From the NCBI RefSeq assembly GCF_958295425.1, contig NC_081145.1, forward strand, positions 25,476,389 to 25,540,388: a stretch of DNA of 64,000 bases, given 5' to 3'. The notes beneath the pieces are model-generated. The model had not been told where the DNA came from, made no database searches, and saw nothing but the letters and a program-made list of their open reading frames with translations. The DNA comes from Solea solea (Eukaryota > Chordata > Actinopteri > Pleuronectiformes > Soleidae). The translations under genes were made by a program, and so were the position numbers. Below are positions 1-31,034 of this stretch, one piece after another (within the stretch, counting starts at the first letter, position 1; every line of letters begins with the position of its first letter).

Positions 1-284
1 TCCTGTTAGCCTAACTTTTAGCAAAGATGGCGGACACTGTTTACATTCTGGGAATGAGGTCCCCTCCCTCTACGAGTGGGTCTAAAATGTGCAAAATTAG
101 CGTTGCAGTTTCAAGCCTTGGACCAAGTGTCACTGGTGGGCACGTAACAAAGAAAAGAATGAAGATATTTCTCAACTAAGGGAAAGTGAGGTTGGGAAGC
201 ACAATTTTTCAAAAATACTAGCCATATTCTAGTAATACAAAGCTAAATGCAAATGGGTGAAGTAGTCCTTTAATTTATTATAAT

Positions 285-427
285 TGTTATGTTATTTTCT
301 ACGCACTCCAGTCAAAATTCCTCAGGCCCTCTCTGAACACATAGCCTGGTATATACAGTAAAATGCTATTTCTGATTTTCCTCCAAGTTCCACCAGTGGA
401 GCACGTACTGTAGTTTGAGAACCTTGG
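285..427 (+). repeat. dispersed repeat, 'tttgagaacc' family copy 1
   Basis: Shares with 52262-52427 and 60453-60552 the ordered blocks attttctac.cac, aaaattcctcag, atgctatttctga and gtacgtaccacagtttgagaa in variant forms. Three copies in one window indicate an interspersed element. No coding potential is visible. Confidence 0.6.
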
Positions 428-2384
428 TACTACACCATATACAGTGCTGTGCAAAAGTCTCAGGCATTACACCATTAGATTTGCTGTTGTGGTGATGCCA
501 TCATGACCATACAGTAATAATTAATTTTATAGGAGCACATCCGGAAAATACGAGAAACATAAATGCAGTTTTAAAATAACACATTTCAGCATAAAAACAA
601 TAACGTTTCAAGTATTTAGTGTGATCTACACTAATATTTGAACATTTGACTTGCTTGAAGATTACATGCACATTTTGTATGAATTAAATTCAGACAACTT
701 TCAATGCCATTCCAAATGCCAATGATCACGGAATTGGACATAAAACCAAAAAACAAACTGGTGGTGTACTAAGACCTTTGTACATTACTATACATATCTA
801 TTTATTTATATAGTGCTTAAAGTGGACTGGTACTTCTTAATTTTACTATTTTGTACTTTAAATTATCTGTTCATTATTATTGCCCAGAATAATCATTTCT
901 CAGGGAGCACCATGTGACATTCACCCGTTCTCACGAGAGTCTAGTGTTTGTTTCTGACTGTCAAGGGTTTTTATTTTTTATTGTTAAACAAGAACTATAT
1001 CTATCAGGCAGAGAATGGGCTGTGGCAACCCCTTAAGAGGAGAAGCCAGAAGATGAATAAGATGATTTTTCACTTGTGTTTAGTTACATTGACTGACTTC
1101 TTGCCACATTTGTGTCCTGGAGGAACAACATCCGGATAGGACACTAAATAAAATGGACTGTGAGCTTGAAGTTTACATCATTGTTGGAAATGTTAAGGAT
1201 AATCTGAATATAAAAGTTGGCAAGGTGTTTAACATAAGTCCAGTGTTTTTCTTTAGTTATTTTATAGTTCGATTTTGTGAACATCACTACTTTTCTGCTA
1301 TCCTTTATTTACACAGATTTTCACAATTTAGTGTTTACATACAGCCTCTTATTTTTTAGACCTTCTCTCTTCTCCATCTTAACTCCTTCATGATCTGGTA
1401 CATTTTGCCCTTTTTATCCAACCACCAAAGATAAAAATGTGGGACTGAGTGAGACTGTTCTCCTGGCGAGTAATTATTGAGCTTTGACTCTATTGGTTCA
1501 GAAGATCAAGACAGTGACCTTTGATCTTTGACCTCTACAGGAGTGGATTGAAATGTGCTGCTGTAATGTGCGGCACTGCAGCAGCACCAATGCTGTTTCT
1601 CATTTCACTCGACTCGACTGAATAGTATGTCGATATATTTAGATAATTGTCACAATTTGTGGTCTCGCTGACACTGTTGCTATAGTTGGACTTGTATTAT
1701 TCCATAGCTGCTTTCACACATGCATTGTGTTATGGTCATTCTTCAGAGATTGTCGGATGGAGATGCTCCAGATACTTTCCAAATATTCTTCTGTCGGCTC
1801 CCAAGATCAGTGATTCCCAAAGAACGGAGAAAGGAGATTTGTTTGATCCCCACTCAAATTTGCCACTGTTTCCCCAACCTTTGTAGTTAAGGTGTATGTT
1901 TTAATTGATGTACCAAACATCTTTTGGAAAAGATTTGTTCACCAATTCAGAATGATGTTAGGATTTTGCAGATGTGACTGTAAATTAGTTTACACTAAAT
2001 TTACACTAAATTAGTGTAAATTTGCTCTTGTCATGATTTATATTTTGACTTTTGGCCACAATAGTTTAAAAATAACACAGCACCAGAAGCTCCACATAAT
2101 CCAAAGCAAGTGAATGAGTGAATGTTTCGCCTCTGGCGTGTTGAAGCCAGGCACCATCCGCCTGACCTGGATCCTCTTGAGATTCTCCTGCTTGTTGTGA
2201 GTGTGTCTCACCCAGAAAATCCCCTGCTGTGTTCAACGTTTTTTTTTTTGAACTGCAACCTCCGGAGAATGTCCAAACCCAGAGATCTCTGGACATTATC
2301 CAGAGTCCATGTCGAAGAACTGGCTTATTTCACCTTGAAACAATCACCTAATGTGCTCAATTATTTTGTGCAGACTATATTAGG

Positions 2385-2510
2385 GCTGCAACTAATGGTG
2401 ATTTTTCCATAATCACTTAATCTGTTGATTGTTATTATTTTCCATAAAATGTTGAAAAATGAGAGCTTATTTTAATTATTAAACACTTAAACTGATTCAT
2501 AATTTTTCAA
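2385..2510 (+). repeat. 'gattaatcg' palindromic repeat fragment
   Basis: Starts gggctgcaactaatggtg and continues with tccataaaatgttgaaaa and ttttaattattaaacactta, matching blocks of the longer copies at 11425 and 49405. This high-copy teleost element is probably a non-autonomous DNA transposon. Confidence 0.55.
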
Positions 2511-3434
2511 AATAAGTGATAATTCAATAAGTGATTAGTAAAGATTGAATGTGTTCTGTCTATTACAACTTCTGGACCAGACTCACATGAAAGAAGCTGC
2601 AGGTCATGGTTAATTATAGAGTAAAATGCCAAGCTCACTTTCAGTCCAGCAGCATTTTTGATCATAGTGACTGTCTGTGATGTATGTTAGTGACACACAC
2701 ACACGCACACACAGAGCCTGGAGGTGTCTGCTGACAGCCAGCTGCTTCGTTTAAGGTTACAGCCTATCTACGTTTCATACACACACACACAAACACATAC
2801 AGATAGACAGAGAGAGAGCACACAATGACTCGTTGTGTCATGACGGGTGAACTCGGTGGTGTGATTGCATGCAACTGATAGGGATGCACATGCTTACTGT
2901 AGAGGCCGGATTGCATAATACACTGCTGAACACACGCATTCATGTGTCTCTCAGGACCCGTGGGGTTGCATAAGCAGCCATCTGAATCTAGAATGACAGA
3001 CAGTAAAGTGTGTTGAGCCTGAACGGGATTCGTCCGGACCCATAACATGAGTGCACTGGGTTGGTGACCATAAATGTTGGTATTAGGGCTTAATCAATTT
3101 TCTGATTCATAGTTTTTTTATTATTATTATTTTGGAGGAGCTGAAATTGATTCATAAAATCCTTGGGCTGACCTTTTAATCAATGCCATTTCCCAAATCC
3201 TCTGTACGAATGTTTCAAGACTATCAACATCACATGAGACTTGACAGCGATGGTCTTGTGTAATGTTATTCAAAAGCTCCATTTACTGGTTCAAACTTGA
3301 AATGAAAGGCACAATGAAGCATTTTCAAGATGTGTGAAAGACGCATTTTAATGTTGTGAAGCTACACAGAAACTTTAATCCTTATATAAAATTGTGTATT
3401 GTGTGTGTATATACTGTATATATAAATATGATGA

Positions 3435-22245
<18,811 letters not shown>

Positions 22246-24371
22246 CCCCAGTCCAGGTGAGTGAGACGCCGTCAAGCGCTGTGTTTCCATCGTGGTATGT
22301 TTCGGTTTGGTACGGTACAGTGCACTTTGGAATGTCTCAGTTGGCCAAACTGTATTTAAGTTAATTTGACAAAATTGTTGGCATTAATGTGTTAATCTCA
22401 ATTATTTTTTAATCTTTTATTGTGTTTAACATTTTACTCGATTTAAATACACGGCATGAAACAGAGGAGGCAGCTAAACTGCAACTTTAAAAAAATAATA
22501 ACATAAATCTATAAGGCAAGTCCATAAAGTAACTTTCTTTGCATTGATTTGATTCTCAATATGATGAAAATGCAGTTAATTCATTAAATTAAACTTTTTA
22601 AAGACGGCAAACTATTGTGACCCAAATCACAATATAAATAAATGTAACATATATATACACATGTACACAGCCTGATATCATTTTGATTTGATTTAAGCAT
22701 GTTTTTTGTTTTTTGTTTTTTAAATGTTTAGACATAAATCCAAATGTGTTTTTTGGGACCTGTTGGATCCCAAACCCAGTTTGTGAACCACTGCTCTACT
22801 AAAACTGTAAATGCAAACCTGTCCTGTTTTTTAATCCCGCTACCTTCGTCTCTCCACAGGTTAATGTTAAGTAGCACTGAGAGAAGGCATGTCCAGCAGG
22901 TAGTTGTCATGGCGACGAAGGAAAGAGCATGCGTGTGATTGGTGAGTTTGGCTGTCCCGTCAGACCGAGTCAGCGGCACATGCAGAGCAGCAGAGGCGAG
23001 CAAAGAAGAGACAGAGAGAGAGAGAGAGAGAGGAAGGGAGGGAGAGAAGAAAGCTTCCTTTTTAATTTAGTATTATCAAACAAAGAAATGTGTGACACTA
23101 TTTAAAGATATTGAATTATTATTCTGTTTATCTAGCCTTTTTTTTTTATTGACTTCTTTTCTTGTCAGTTTGTTGTGCTCATCCTGGACAAAACAAATGT
23201 AACCCCCTCCCAACTCCCTTTTTTTATTTTTCTTCCCTCTGTTTTAACGGGTGGAGTTGTGATTCCCTACAACCAGTATTTTACTCTTTACGCTGTTGTC
23301 GATCACCCCAATCACAGCTGGTAACTATGGCGACCCTCACGACTGCAGGTCAATTTCAACCTGAAATATATATCATCTTTAATAAGATGTAGAAGAGGGA
23401 CATATGTCCAATTGGAGGTGCATCTATGTTTTGTTTTTTTAAGCGGGCGTGTAAACAAGTCGGCAGGCATGAAAAACACCTCTGATTGGCTGGAGCACAC
23501 CGTTAGTGCTGGTCATGGCTGCTGCAGCACAGTCGTAAACACTGACACTGATGTAAAACTAAAGTGAGACCCAATTATTCCGGGAAATAAAAGTTTGGTT
23601 TTATCCCGTATCATAGTTACATGATGTTATTATGGATAAAATACTGAGAGGTAACAGGTGAGCAGCCAAAGAAGACATCACCTGTGTGTTAAGTGTAATT
23701 GAAGGAGGCTTTGTTGCCACCGACCAGGGAGAAAAGTCGATGGCAAGGTATTTCTGCTGTACCTACCATGCCATCGACCAATCAGTGATGTGACAGGAGT
23801 GGCACCCGCGACACCTGCCCTCAGAACTGAGCCTAACACTATTAGCGCGGTCACCGTATTGACGGCGTAAGAGGAAATCCATATCAAAGGCAGACTAACG
23901 AGCACAGTGAGAAGTGCAGCCACCACCCTGTGGGTCTCTGTCTTTACAAATTAAATCCAGTATCACCCACAGCCTGATGCTGTGCTCCTGCATGTTTGCT
24001 GCCACTGTGAGAACCGCCAGTCTTTCTTTAGTCTTGATTATGTTTGAAAACCAGTTCTGTTTAATGCCCTCCCCTTTCCCCCCCCACTCACAATCCGTAA
24101 ATCATGAACTTAACCCATTGTTTTGCCCAGTTCTTGTATAGAAGGACACAGTCAAATCTGACTTATATAAGTAGCCCAAAGTCACGAGATTGTCTCAGAA
24201 TGTTTTTTCGCCCTGTACAATAATGTGGTGGGAAAAGAGCATCTTTTTATCGTTCAGGTCTGCTGCTGTGGCCACTATGAGATTTGAAATGGAGGCGTCG
24301 CATTGCTTCAATACCGAGTCGGATCAGTAACCAACGAAACAACCAAACCCACCCAAATGACATATAACAGA

Positions 24372-24842
24372 TTAAAGGTCTAATATGCAATACTTTCCCT
24401 GCCACTAAGGGTCACATTTGAATATGAATGTCCAAAACCAAAACAAACATGCAAGATAATGGACATGTTTGCATGATGTTACATACAGGGTTCCCACAGG
24501 TCCTTGAAATCCTTGAAAGGCTCTTACAAGTGTTTTCAGCTGTGTCAGCACATTCTCTCCTTGAATTAGAGGGAATTGGTCATGGAAAGTTCTTGAATTT
24601 GATGTCAACCAAGGTTTGGGAACCCTGTAAGTATTAATGAGGCCAGGAGGAGGGCTTATGTTGGATTTTTTGCGTATTTTAGTGCTCTTGTTGCTAAATG
24701 CTAAACCGATATTAATCCTATAGCATTTTAGCCCAAAAAATAAAACAAATCCAGCATATTTGCCGTCAGCTTGATGCTACGTACTGTCAATATTTATTTA
24801 ATTCATAGTGTGAAACAGAGTGTTGCATATTGGACCTTTAAT
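24372..24842. mobile_element. TIR element (MITE-like), about 470 bp
   Basis: The left end ttaaaggtctaatatgcaat is matched by the inverted right end attgg-type complement (ttgcatattggacctttaa, 24824-24842). The two arms agree in about 18 of 19 bases. There is no open frame for a transposase, so it is non-autonomous. A second repeat (24488-24630, gttcccacaggtccttgaaa ... gggaaccctgtaag) is nested inside. The preferred target looks like TTAA or TA, but no duplication could be confirmed. Confidence 0.65.
24488..24632. repeat. 'gttcccacaggtccttgaa' repeat, copy 1
   Basis: Begins ggttcccacaggtccttgaa and ends tttgggaaccctg, short inverted ends. Its body includes gagggaattggtcatggaaa and gttcttgaatttgatg, which recur at 26295-26337. 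It is nested in the TIR element at 24372-24842. Confidence 0.65.
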
Positions 24843-25511
24843 TAAATGAATAAAGTGACAGTTTGAATTGAATAAACTCAAACACTGATACTCTCACATT
24901 ATCCAAGTTGGCTTTTGTATGTTAGTAGCTAACCTGTTAGCTAGCTAGCGAGCACATTTTGATTGAGTCAGCCAACTAATCACTGAAGTTACCCACGTAC
25001 AGTAGCTAGCTAACTAGCTTGGTTAGCTAAGTACCACACGCGAGCCGGCCGACACCGTTTCTGGAAATGTTTCCCCACAGAAAGTCGTACAACTCTTTTT
25101 GTTTTTGTTGTGATCAGCAGGAGCTCTTTGGCAGTTTTGTTGAATTATTTCTTTTAAATATTAAATGTTTGAATCTTTATATCATCACCTGCTGTCTGTT
25201 TCTGATTCTGTAATCTGAACAGATTATGGTTTTGTGGCAAAATAACAAATCTGACTCTTGTATCACACACAGTAATCTCTACACAGGACTTACTTTTTAC
25301 CAAATAGCAATGACTGAATGTTTTTTCTGACCTGTGGCAAACTGTTAGATTGGCTGCTTTGATGTGACCTCTGACCTTTGTGACTAATGGACCGACCGTG
25401 AGGTGTATATTTGAACAGATGGGAGAATTAAAACATAAAAAGGTCAAGAAGTGTGTTTACTGCAGATGTATGTATCGAGTGTTGGGTTAACAACAGTTTA
25501 TGTGGTCTAAC

Positions 25512-26438
25512 TTAAAGCTGTAGTATGTAACTTTTTAAATACAACCATGAGAAATGACAGATGTAGGCAAACAGGTGTGAGTTTGACAGGAAACACAAAG
25601 AAGACTCCACAGAGAATTTAGTTTCATCATATCGGCTTTTTATCCATGTGAAACCGCCATTTTTTTTCTTATTTTTTTTTTCTTAAATGGGTCCCATTAG
25701 TAAAACATCTCAAATCACTACTTATGTTTTTGTGTTTAAAATATGCAACTTTTTGTCATAGCCCCACCAAACCCACATACAGGCCCACAGCCATGAGTTG
25801 TCTTGGGGGTTTTCACAGGGTTCCCACGGATCCTTTTAAAGGACACTAAATAAACATGGGTCATTGGTCTCTCCCTTCCGTGATGCCTGGAAAATGCAAA
25901 TTCCAAGATCTCTGACTCCCTCCATCCATCCATCATCAACCGCATATCGGAGATCGGGTCGTTGGGGTAGCAGCTTTAGTGGGCGGCCCCAGACTTCCCT
26001 GGTGCTGTCCACATTGTCCCAGCCCAGTGAGGAGATGGACTCTCTAAGTAAAGACCCCAGCCACTCTTTTGAGAAGACACATTTTGGCTTCTTGTACCCA
26101 CGATCTCGTTCTACTCGTGCCCATAGGGCAAGAACCTGGACAGCAGATGTTAGCTCTGGGGACCTCTGGTTCACCAAAGAAAATGACAAACACTGTCCCA
26201 CCCAAGATCCCAAGGACAGTCACTTGTCCAGTGTGCTGCAAATCAATGAAAGTGGACCCCACCATCTGAATCTGTGTCACCACATTCGGTCTATGAATTT
26301 GAGGGAATTGGTCCTGGAAAGTCCTTGAATTTGATGCAAAGATTGAAAGAAAGAATAGGGAAAGTTCTGTGTTGGTGTGGATAAGTTGCCCCTGCGCTCC
26401 AAGATGAATCACCATAAAGTTACACACTGCAGCTTTAA
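25512..26438. mobile_element. TIR element, about 927 bp, with nested insertions
   Basis: The left end ttaaagctgtagtatgtaac and the right end (reverse complement ttaaagctgcagtgtgtaac, 26419-26438) match at 18 of 20 positions, and both continue into cttt. The interior holds a second copy of the 'gttcccac' repeat (from 25819), itself split by a LINE fragment. It has no intact transposase. Confidence 0.65.
25836..26215 (-). pseudogene. LINE C-terminal ORF fragment (non-LTR retrotransposon)
   Basis: The minus-strand translation includes KEWLGSLLRES, SLGWDNVDSTREVWGRPL and KLLPQRPD. The same order occurs at the C-terminus of abundant teleost LINE ORF2 proteins (W-x(2)-L-x(n)-REVW-x(3)-L-x-LLP-x-RPD). 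It has no RT core and an internal deletion, so this is a dead 5'-truncated copy inserted in the 'gttcccac' repeat. Confidence 0.6.
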
Positions 26439-26543
26439 TGTTGTTTTTAATTCACACTTTTAGCTGTAATAGGAACAACTCTAACAAGTCTTCATGCAGT
26501 ACGCACTTGACATCTGCTCCTGCAGCTGTAAAGGACTTCTGTT

Positions 26544-26545
26544 AG

Positions 26546-26573
<28 letters not shown>
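26544..26573 (+). repeat. (CA)n microsatellite
   Basis: About 15 CA units, followed by a short (ttctgtc)n run at 26612-26634. Confidence 0.9.
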
Positions 26574-26576
<3 letters not shown>

Positions 26577-26793
26577 CCTGTTGCAAACCTGTAGGGAACA
26601 AGTCCACCAGCTGTCTTCTGTCTTCTGTCTTCTGTGCCTGAGTCGTGTCTCGGGGCTGTTACCGTTCGCCCCCTCCCTCGTCTCCCCGCGTTCACACAGC
26701 CACCGATCACATCATCGATCGGTGAATGATCTTAGGACGTTTGAAGCCCCGAAGCCTCTGAAGCCACATGGACTTCCTCTGGAGAGGCGGCCG

Positions 26794-26837
26794 AAAACAA
26801 ACAAACAAACAAACAAACAAACAAACAAACAAACAAG
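26794..26837 (+). repeat. (CAAA)n microsatellite
   Basis: About 11 CAAA units in a possible 3' UTR of ranbp10. Confidence 0.95.
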
Positions 26838-27091
26838 GATTTCAGACAGGATGTGCACATGTCGGGTTTCTGTCATATTTCGGGGTTTTGAGTTTTAGAA
26901 GAAAAGAAAAAAAGAACAAACCCTTGTGAGATGAGATACCCTCTTACTTAGCATGACTTTAAAAACCTTTAAAATGATATAAAACAAAAAAAAAAGGAAA
27001 AATGATAATGATAAAAAAATATGACCTATGTACTGGAAACAAGTTAAAGAAGAAATATTGTATTCTGTTTAATTTTGACAGACTTATTTTT

Positions 27092-27097
27092 ATTAAA
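27092..27097 (+). terminator. candidate poly(A) signal ATTAAA
   Basis: ATTAAA in an A/T-rich tail (gacttatttttattaaaata), followed by a T/GT-rich segment at 27125-27150 that could serve as the downstream element. It is a candidate ranbp10 transcript end, not proven. Confidence 0.3.
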
Positions 27098-27426
27098 ATA
27101 CACCCATAAGCAAATCATGGACCTCTTGTTTTTATTCCCCTTGTTTTTGATGTATCTAACAATTTTCCTCACGTGCAGTAATTAAAGGTTGTGCAGCAGC
27201 TGCGTCTCAAAGCGTGGACGTGTGCCGGTGTCTGGTGCTCCTCAGTCTCCGAGTTAATGAGCGGAAACTGTGAACCACTCGGTGACACGTCATCTCATTG
27301 ACTCTCTGTCAGCTCGCTCGCTGAAGTGATAATTGTGCTGTTTCCTCGTAAGTAAGAAAAGTGTCAAAACTGAACCGTTATTGTCATGTTTACTGCTTCA
27401 TTCCAGCCTGAACTAGCACCTGTTTT

Positions 27427-27560
27427 GCAGACGGTGGCCAAGAGGAAGGTGGTTTGGGCTTGTAACCGGAGGGGCTGAGGTTGCCGCTGAGCAAGGTTCA
27501 AGTATGTGTGATGGAGAACGAGCTGCACATGAATGAGTATGAGAGGGTGAATAGAAGGTG
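27427..27560 (+). repeat. possible degenerate SINE
   Basis: gacggtggccaagaggaagg, then cttgtaaccgg and ggttcaag, recall box A and box B of tRNA-derived teleost SINEs. The tail gagggtgaatagaag recalls the body of the copies at 31730 and 40930. The match is weak. Confidence 0.3.
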
Positions 27561-27952
27561 AAGTATAAAGCAGCTGTGATCACGAGACAAACAGTCCAGT
27601 CTCATGATTAGAGACAGTTTATTCTGCTCTTTCATGTGTGATACAGATGTCACATGCAGTCTTCAGTATCTATACTTTATCTTTATTTCATTTATTTCAA
27701 TTCTACTTGTCTTTTTTGCCTTGTTTCCCTTATTTTAGCTTTCACACTCTCACTTGTTCCTCCTCTGTTTCTGGCCTTCTTCTTCTTTGGCTTCTGACAG
27801 TTGACATGTTTGCTTTCACGTCCTGAGAAAAACAAATTCTTATTAGCTTTAGTGTCATAAGGCAAATGCAGTTTAAAGTTATCATAATCATCAAATGTCC
27901 TGATATTGAAATAGATATCATTTTATATTTGTGTCTGTTTTTCAGTGGTTGT

Positions 27953-27964
27953 ACAGCAGGGGGC
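27953..27964 (+). promoter_or_regulatory. CTCF-like motif
   Basis: ACAGCAGGGGGC differs from the core CCASYAGRKGGC only at the first base. It lies just 3' of ranbp10, in the same orientation as the sites at 20586 and 61783. Confidence 0.35.
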
Positions 27965-28723
27965 GTAAATAGGTTGGAGAACACACACGAGTCTGACACC
28001 ATGGAACACTAACCAAACTACTTTTGACCCTAAGTTTGCTCGGTTCACTCTAAAATAATGACATTATTTAAATAGATACAGATGCTATTGTTTGCTTTTT
28101 CACATTCTGTGGTCTTTCCTCTCTTTGACACTGATGTGTGCACTATATAATAATTTTAATAATAATAATTAACTATATCTGTATTTACTGTATTTCTGTT
28201 TTACTAGATTATTATTATGCAAACCAAATTGTCCCTTAAATTGAATGAAATTAAAGCAGTCCATTTCTAAATAATACAATAGGAATATGTATGGGAGCCT
28301 GTTTCTGCCACTTGGAAAAATAAAAATATATATTATTCAGTCAGAATTATGAGAAAGTATCTCACGACCTCTTAATTATGACTTACTAATATAACTGAGA
28401 TCACATGAGTCAACAAAAACATCCTTCAACTTATTATAGTTTATTGACAGATACAAAATCATACAAGAATCAATCCCCCACACCCAAACCACTACAACAA
28501 CCCACTCACACCAGTCCATAATAGAAGGGAAGGAAGGAAGAGAATAAAAATTTAAGTAAATGGTAAAAAAATGTGATTCAGGAAGAAAGTGTAGCGGTGG
28601 ATCCCAAACTCTTAACAGCGTGTTTAAACGTGACGTTCATGACGCTCTCTGTTTGCTGGTCATCGCACACTTTTCTTGTCTTTATTTATAAATGACTAAA
28701 CTAATGTGACAAACCACAGATTT

Positions 28724-28830
28724 GAAGGTAAATACTTGCAGAGTTCAGAGTGTTTTTTTTTCCTTTTTTGTTTGTTTGTAAATTAAATCTGAAACAATGT
28801 ACAACCTCTGTCCAATTATACATATATATA
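28724..28830 (+). repeat. left arm of a 107-bp inverted repeat
   Basis: gaaggtaaatacttgcagag, ttcagagtgttttttttt and caatgtacaacctctgtc are matched in reverse complement by 31621-31728 with only a few differences. The two arms are about 2.8 kb apart. Both lead inward or outward into TA-rich runs. Confidence 0.85.
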
Positions 28831-28944
28831 TTTATTTAATATATATATTAAATAAATAAATAAATAAATAAATATATATATATATATATATAATATTTAA
28901 TTGTTCTCACAAAACAACGCATAATTTTAAAAACACAAAACCGG

Positions 28945-29255
28945 TCCAAAGCTGAGTTGTCACTGTCGATGACTTTCAGAATCACGCGTCTTTATTAATA
29001 AATGCTAACAAGTGTCATAAACAACAGGAAACAGAACCGGTGAGTGGTTTTAGTGAGATTTGAGAACTCAGCGTGACAATTTCATATGAAACCAAACCTC
29101 ATTTTACACAGACAAACTAAATATTTTTTAAACAAATGTAATCCCTCCAAAGCTCAGTTCTTGCTGCAGATTTCACTTCCATGAGTCTTGTGATTATTGT
29201 ACATTCCACACGTCCTCATTCATAAACGCTAACCAGTGTCGCAGCAGAACCGAAG
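28945..29255 (+). repeat. diverged tandem duplication
   Basis: 28945-29040 (ccaaagctgagttgtcactg ... taataaatgctaacaagtgt) and 29146-29252 (ccaaagctcagttcttgctg ... cataaacgctaaccagtgtc) share the same blocks. This is an old duplication with a unit of about 200 bp. Confidence 0.5.
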
Positions 29256-29704
29256 ATGATGCGACGACGGCTCTTAAAATGTTTAAAAACACAGATTCAG
29301 AGAATTCACAGCAGTAATTGAGTTTGTTTTTCTTTCTTTCTTATTTGTTCCTGGACCTTTAGGCTGTTTGTGGTCAAGAGGACGAGGAGTGGGCGTTTGC
29401 ACTCGACGTCGTGTCCTTGTAACGTGATAAATGAAAAACCTTCAGTGACCAACTCGACCTCTGTGACCTCACAGGCAGATGAATGAGACTGTTACAGTAC
29501 AGTTGTGTATTTAAAGTCACATGTGAACAGCAGAGACAGTTAAATGTCTGACATTATCCCCCTAAAATAAGCTACTTCATAATTTATTATGATCTTGCAT
29601 TTAAGTGTTCACTAAAACCAACACTTTTAGATCATAAAAGCACGGTTTTATAGTTTAACTTCAACAGTACATATGCATTTCTGTTTTATGACTATTTAGT
29701 ATTT

Positions 29705-30476
29705 ATTTATCTATTTTATTTCTTTTTGGCTTCTGTACACTTCACTTAAATAAATCCCTGAGATGACATTTACTTTCCTGTCTCGACAAGAACATTTGCA
29801 AACTGACTTTTATTACCTTTTAATGACAATTTGCTTTATTTTGGAAGGAAACCAAACCATCAACTTCACACACACACACACACACGCCCACACTTTTATA
29901 TATGTATGTACACATTTTAATCACCTCATATCCATGGTGCTCTTTCTTAATGTCATCTTTTCACTATTTTATTACTAACGGCCAATAGAAATAGAGGAAG
30001 ATTTCTTGTTTTATGTCATTTTAACTTAATCCCTGGAAAAAACTGGATGTTGAGACTTTGACCCTGAGGCCTCATGTCACACACACACACACACACACAC
30101 ACATACAGTCTATATATGGACACACATCGAAAACACATTTTTGTTGTCATATTTTCACTATTCCATAGCTAAATATAGGTCATTTTCCAGTTTTATGTCA
30201 TTTTTCACTTCTGTTCATTAAACTTAAATAAATCCCTGACATCACATTTGCTTTATTTTGTAAGTAAACCAAACCAGCACGTTTCAAAATAAAGGTAAAA
30301 TGTTGAGGATCTTGAGACCTTTTACAATTGACTCTGAGGTCACAGGACACACACATACACACACACACACAGTGACACAGTGTCAGTTTAGTGACACAGT
30401 AAAACACATCGGTCAGTATTTCAAATGTGAGTTGGAAAAATCCCACTTGATATCATTTGAAAGCCATATTCTCTCA

Positions 30477-30517
<41 letters not shown>

Positions 30518-30660
30518 ATACATTTGTATTGTCATATTTTCATTATTCCACAGCTACATTGAGGTGAATTTGTCTTTTATGTTAATTTTAACTCCTGTAC
30601 ACTGAACTTAAATAAATCCCTGATGTAAGTAAACCATTTCAAAATAAGGGCTGAACTTGA
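29705..30660 (+). repeat. three diverged copies of a unit of about 400 bp with CA tracts
   Basis: The block ctgt(a/t)cac-ttaaataaatccctga occurs at about 29733, 30211 and 30594. The blocks catattttcactattcca and aagtaaaccaaacca repeat between them. Each unit contains a CA microsatellite (29869-29885, 30079-30102, 30350-30371 and 30475-30513). It looks like a locally amplified segment. Confidence 0.65.
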
Positions 30661-30703
30661 CTTGGAGGTTAGTGGTTCAAATGTGTGCTCGCAGCATCAT
30701 TAA

Positions 30704-30721
30704 CCCCCCCCCCCCCCCCCC
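30704..30721 (+). repeat. poly(C) tract, 18 bp
   Basis: Uninterrupted C run, paired about 280 bp later with a 17-bp poly(G) run at 30983-30999. Both are quadruplex-prone and error-prone in sequencing. Confidence 0.9.
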
Positions 30722-31034
30722 ATCTCTCTCTGTGCAGATGCATCTCTGAGCCTGTAATTATTCACAGTGTGTGTGTGTGTGTGTGTGTCAGCGTCACAGC
30801 CACTGAGTTTCCAGTGTGGTACATTACGCCCTCCAGGCTGCGTGCAGACCCCCCTCACAGCGCCTGCCCGACCCCCTGGCCTTCACAATTGGGATGGAGC
30901 ATTCGGCGTGGTTGCTATGGTGCGTGCGAGTCACCATGGCAACCTGTTACGGCGTTCTCAGTGCGACGGGAGGGTGGAGAATGGGGGGGGGGGGGGGGGT
31001 CTAAATAACACAACACCCACTCTTTTTGCCCCGT

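Larger units (their letters stand above)
22860..27112 (+). other. ranbp10: candidate spliced 3' UTR exon of ranbp10
   Basis: The donor at 22257 (CAG|GTGAGT) can pair with a good acceptor at 22858-22859 (pyrimidine tract, then CTCTCCACAG). This defines a 603-nt intron inside the 3' UTR. No open frame follows. The end is uncertain: an ATTAAA signal at 27092-27097 inside an A/T-rich tail is one candidate. If the exon ran that far it would include the mobile elements at 24.4-26.4 kb, so an earlier poly(A) site is also possible. Confidence 0.35.
27113..28723. other. intergenic, AT-rich, no gene recognised
   Basis: No exon-like or long conserved-looking block. It contains short GGAA/GAAGG and AAT runs near 28140-28170 and 28525-28550. 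Confidence 0.5.

Noticed and set aside
25864..26328. 154-residue plus-strand ORF
   Set aside because: Antisense of the LINE fragment; the minus strand carries the recognisable LINE C-terminal motifs.
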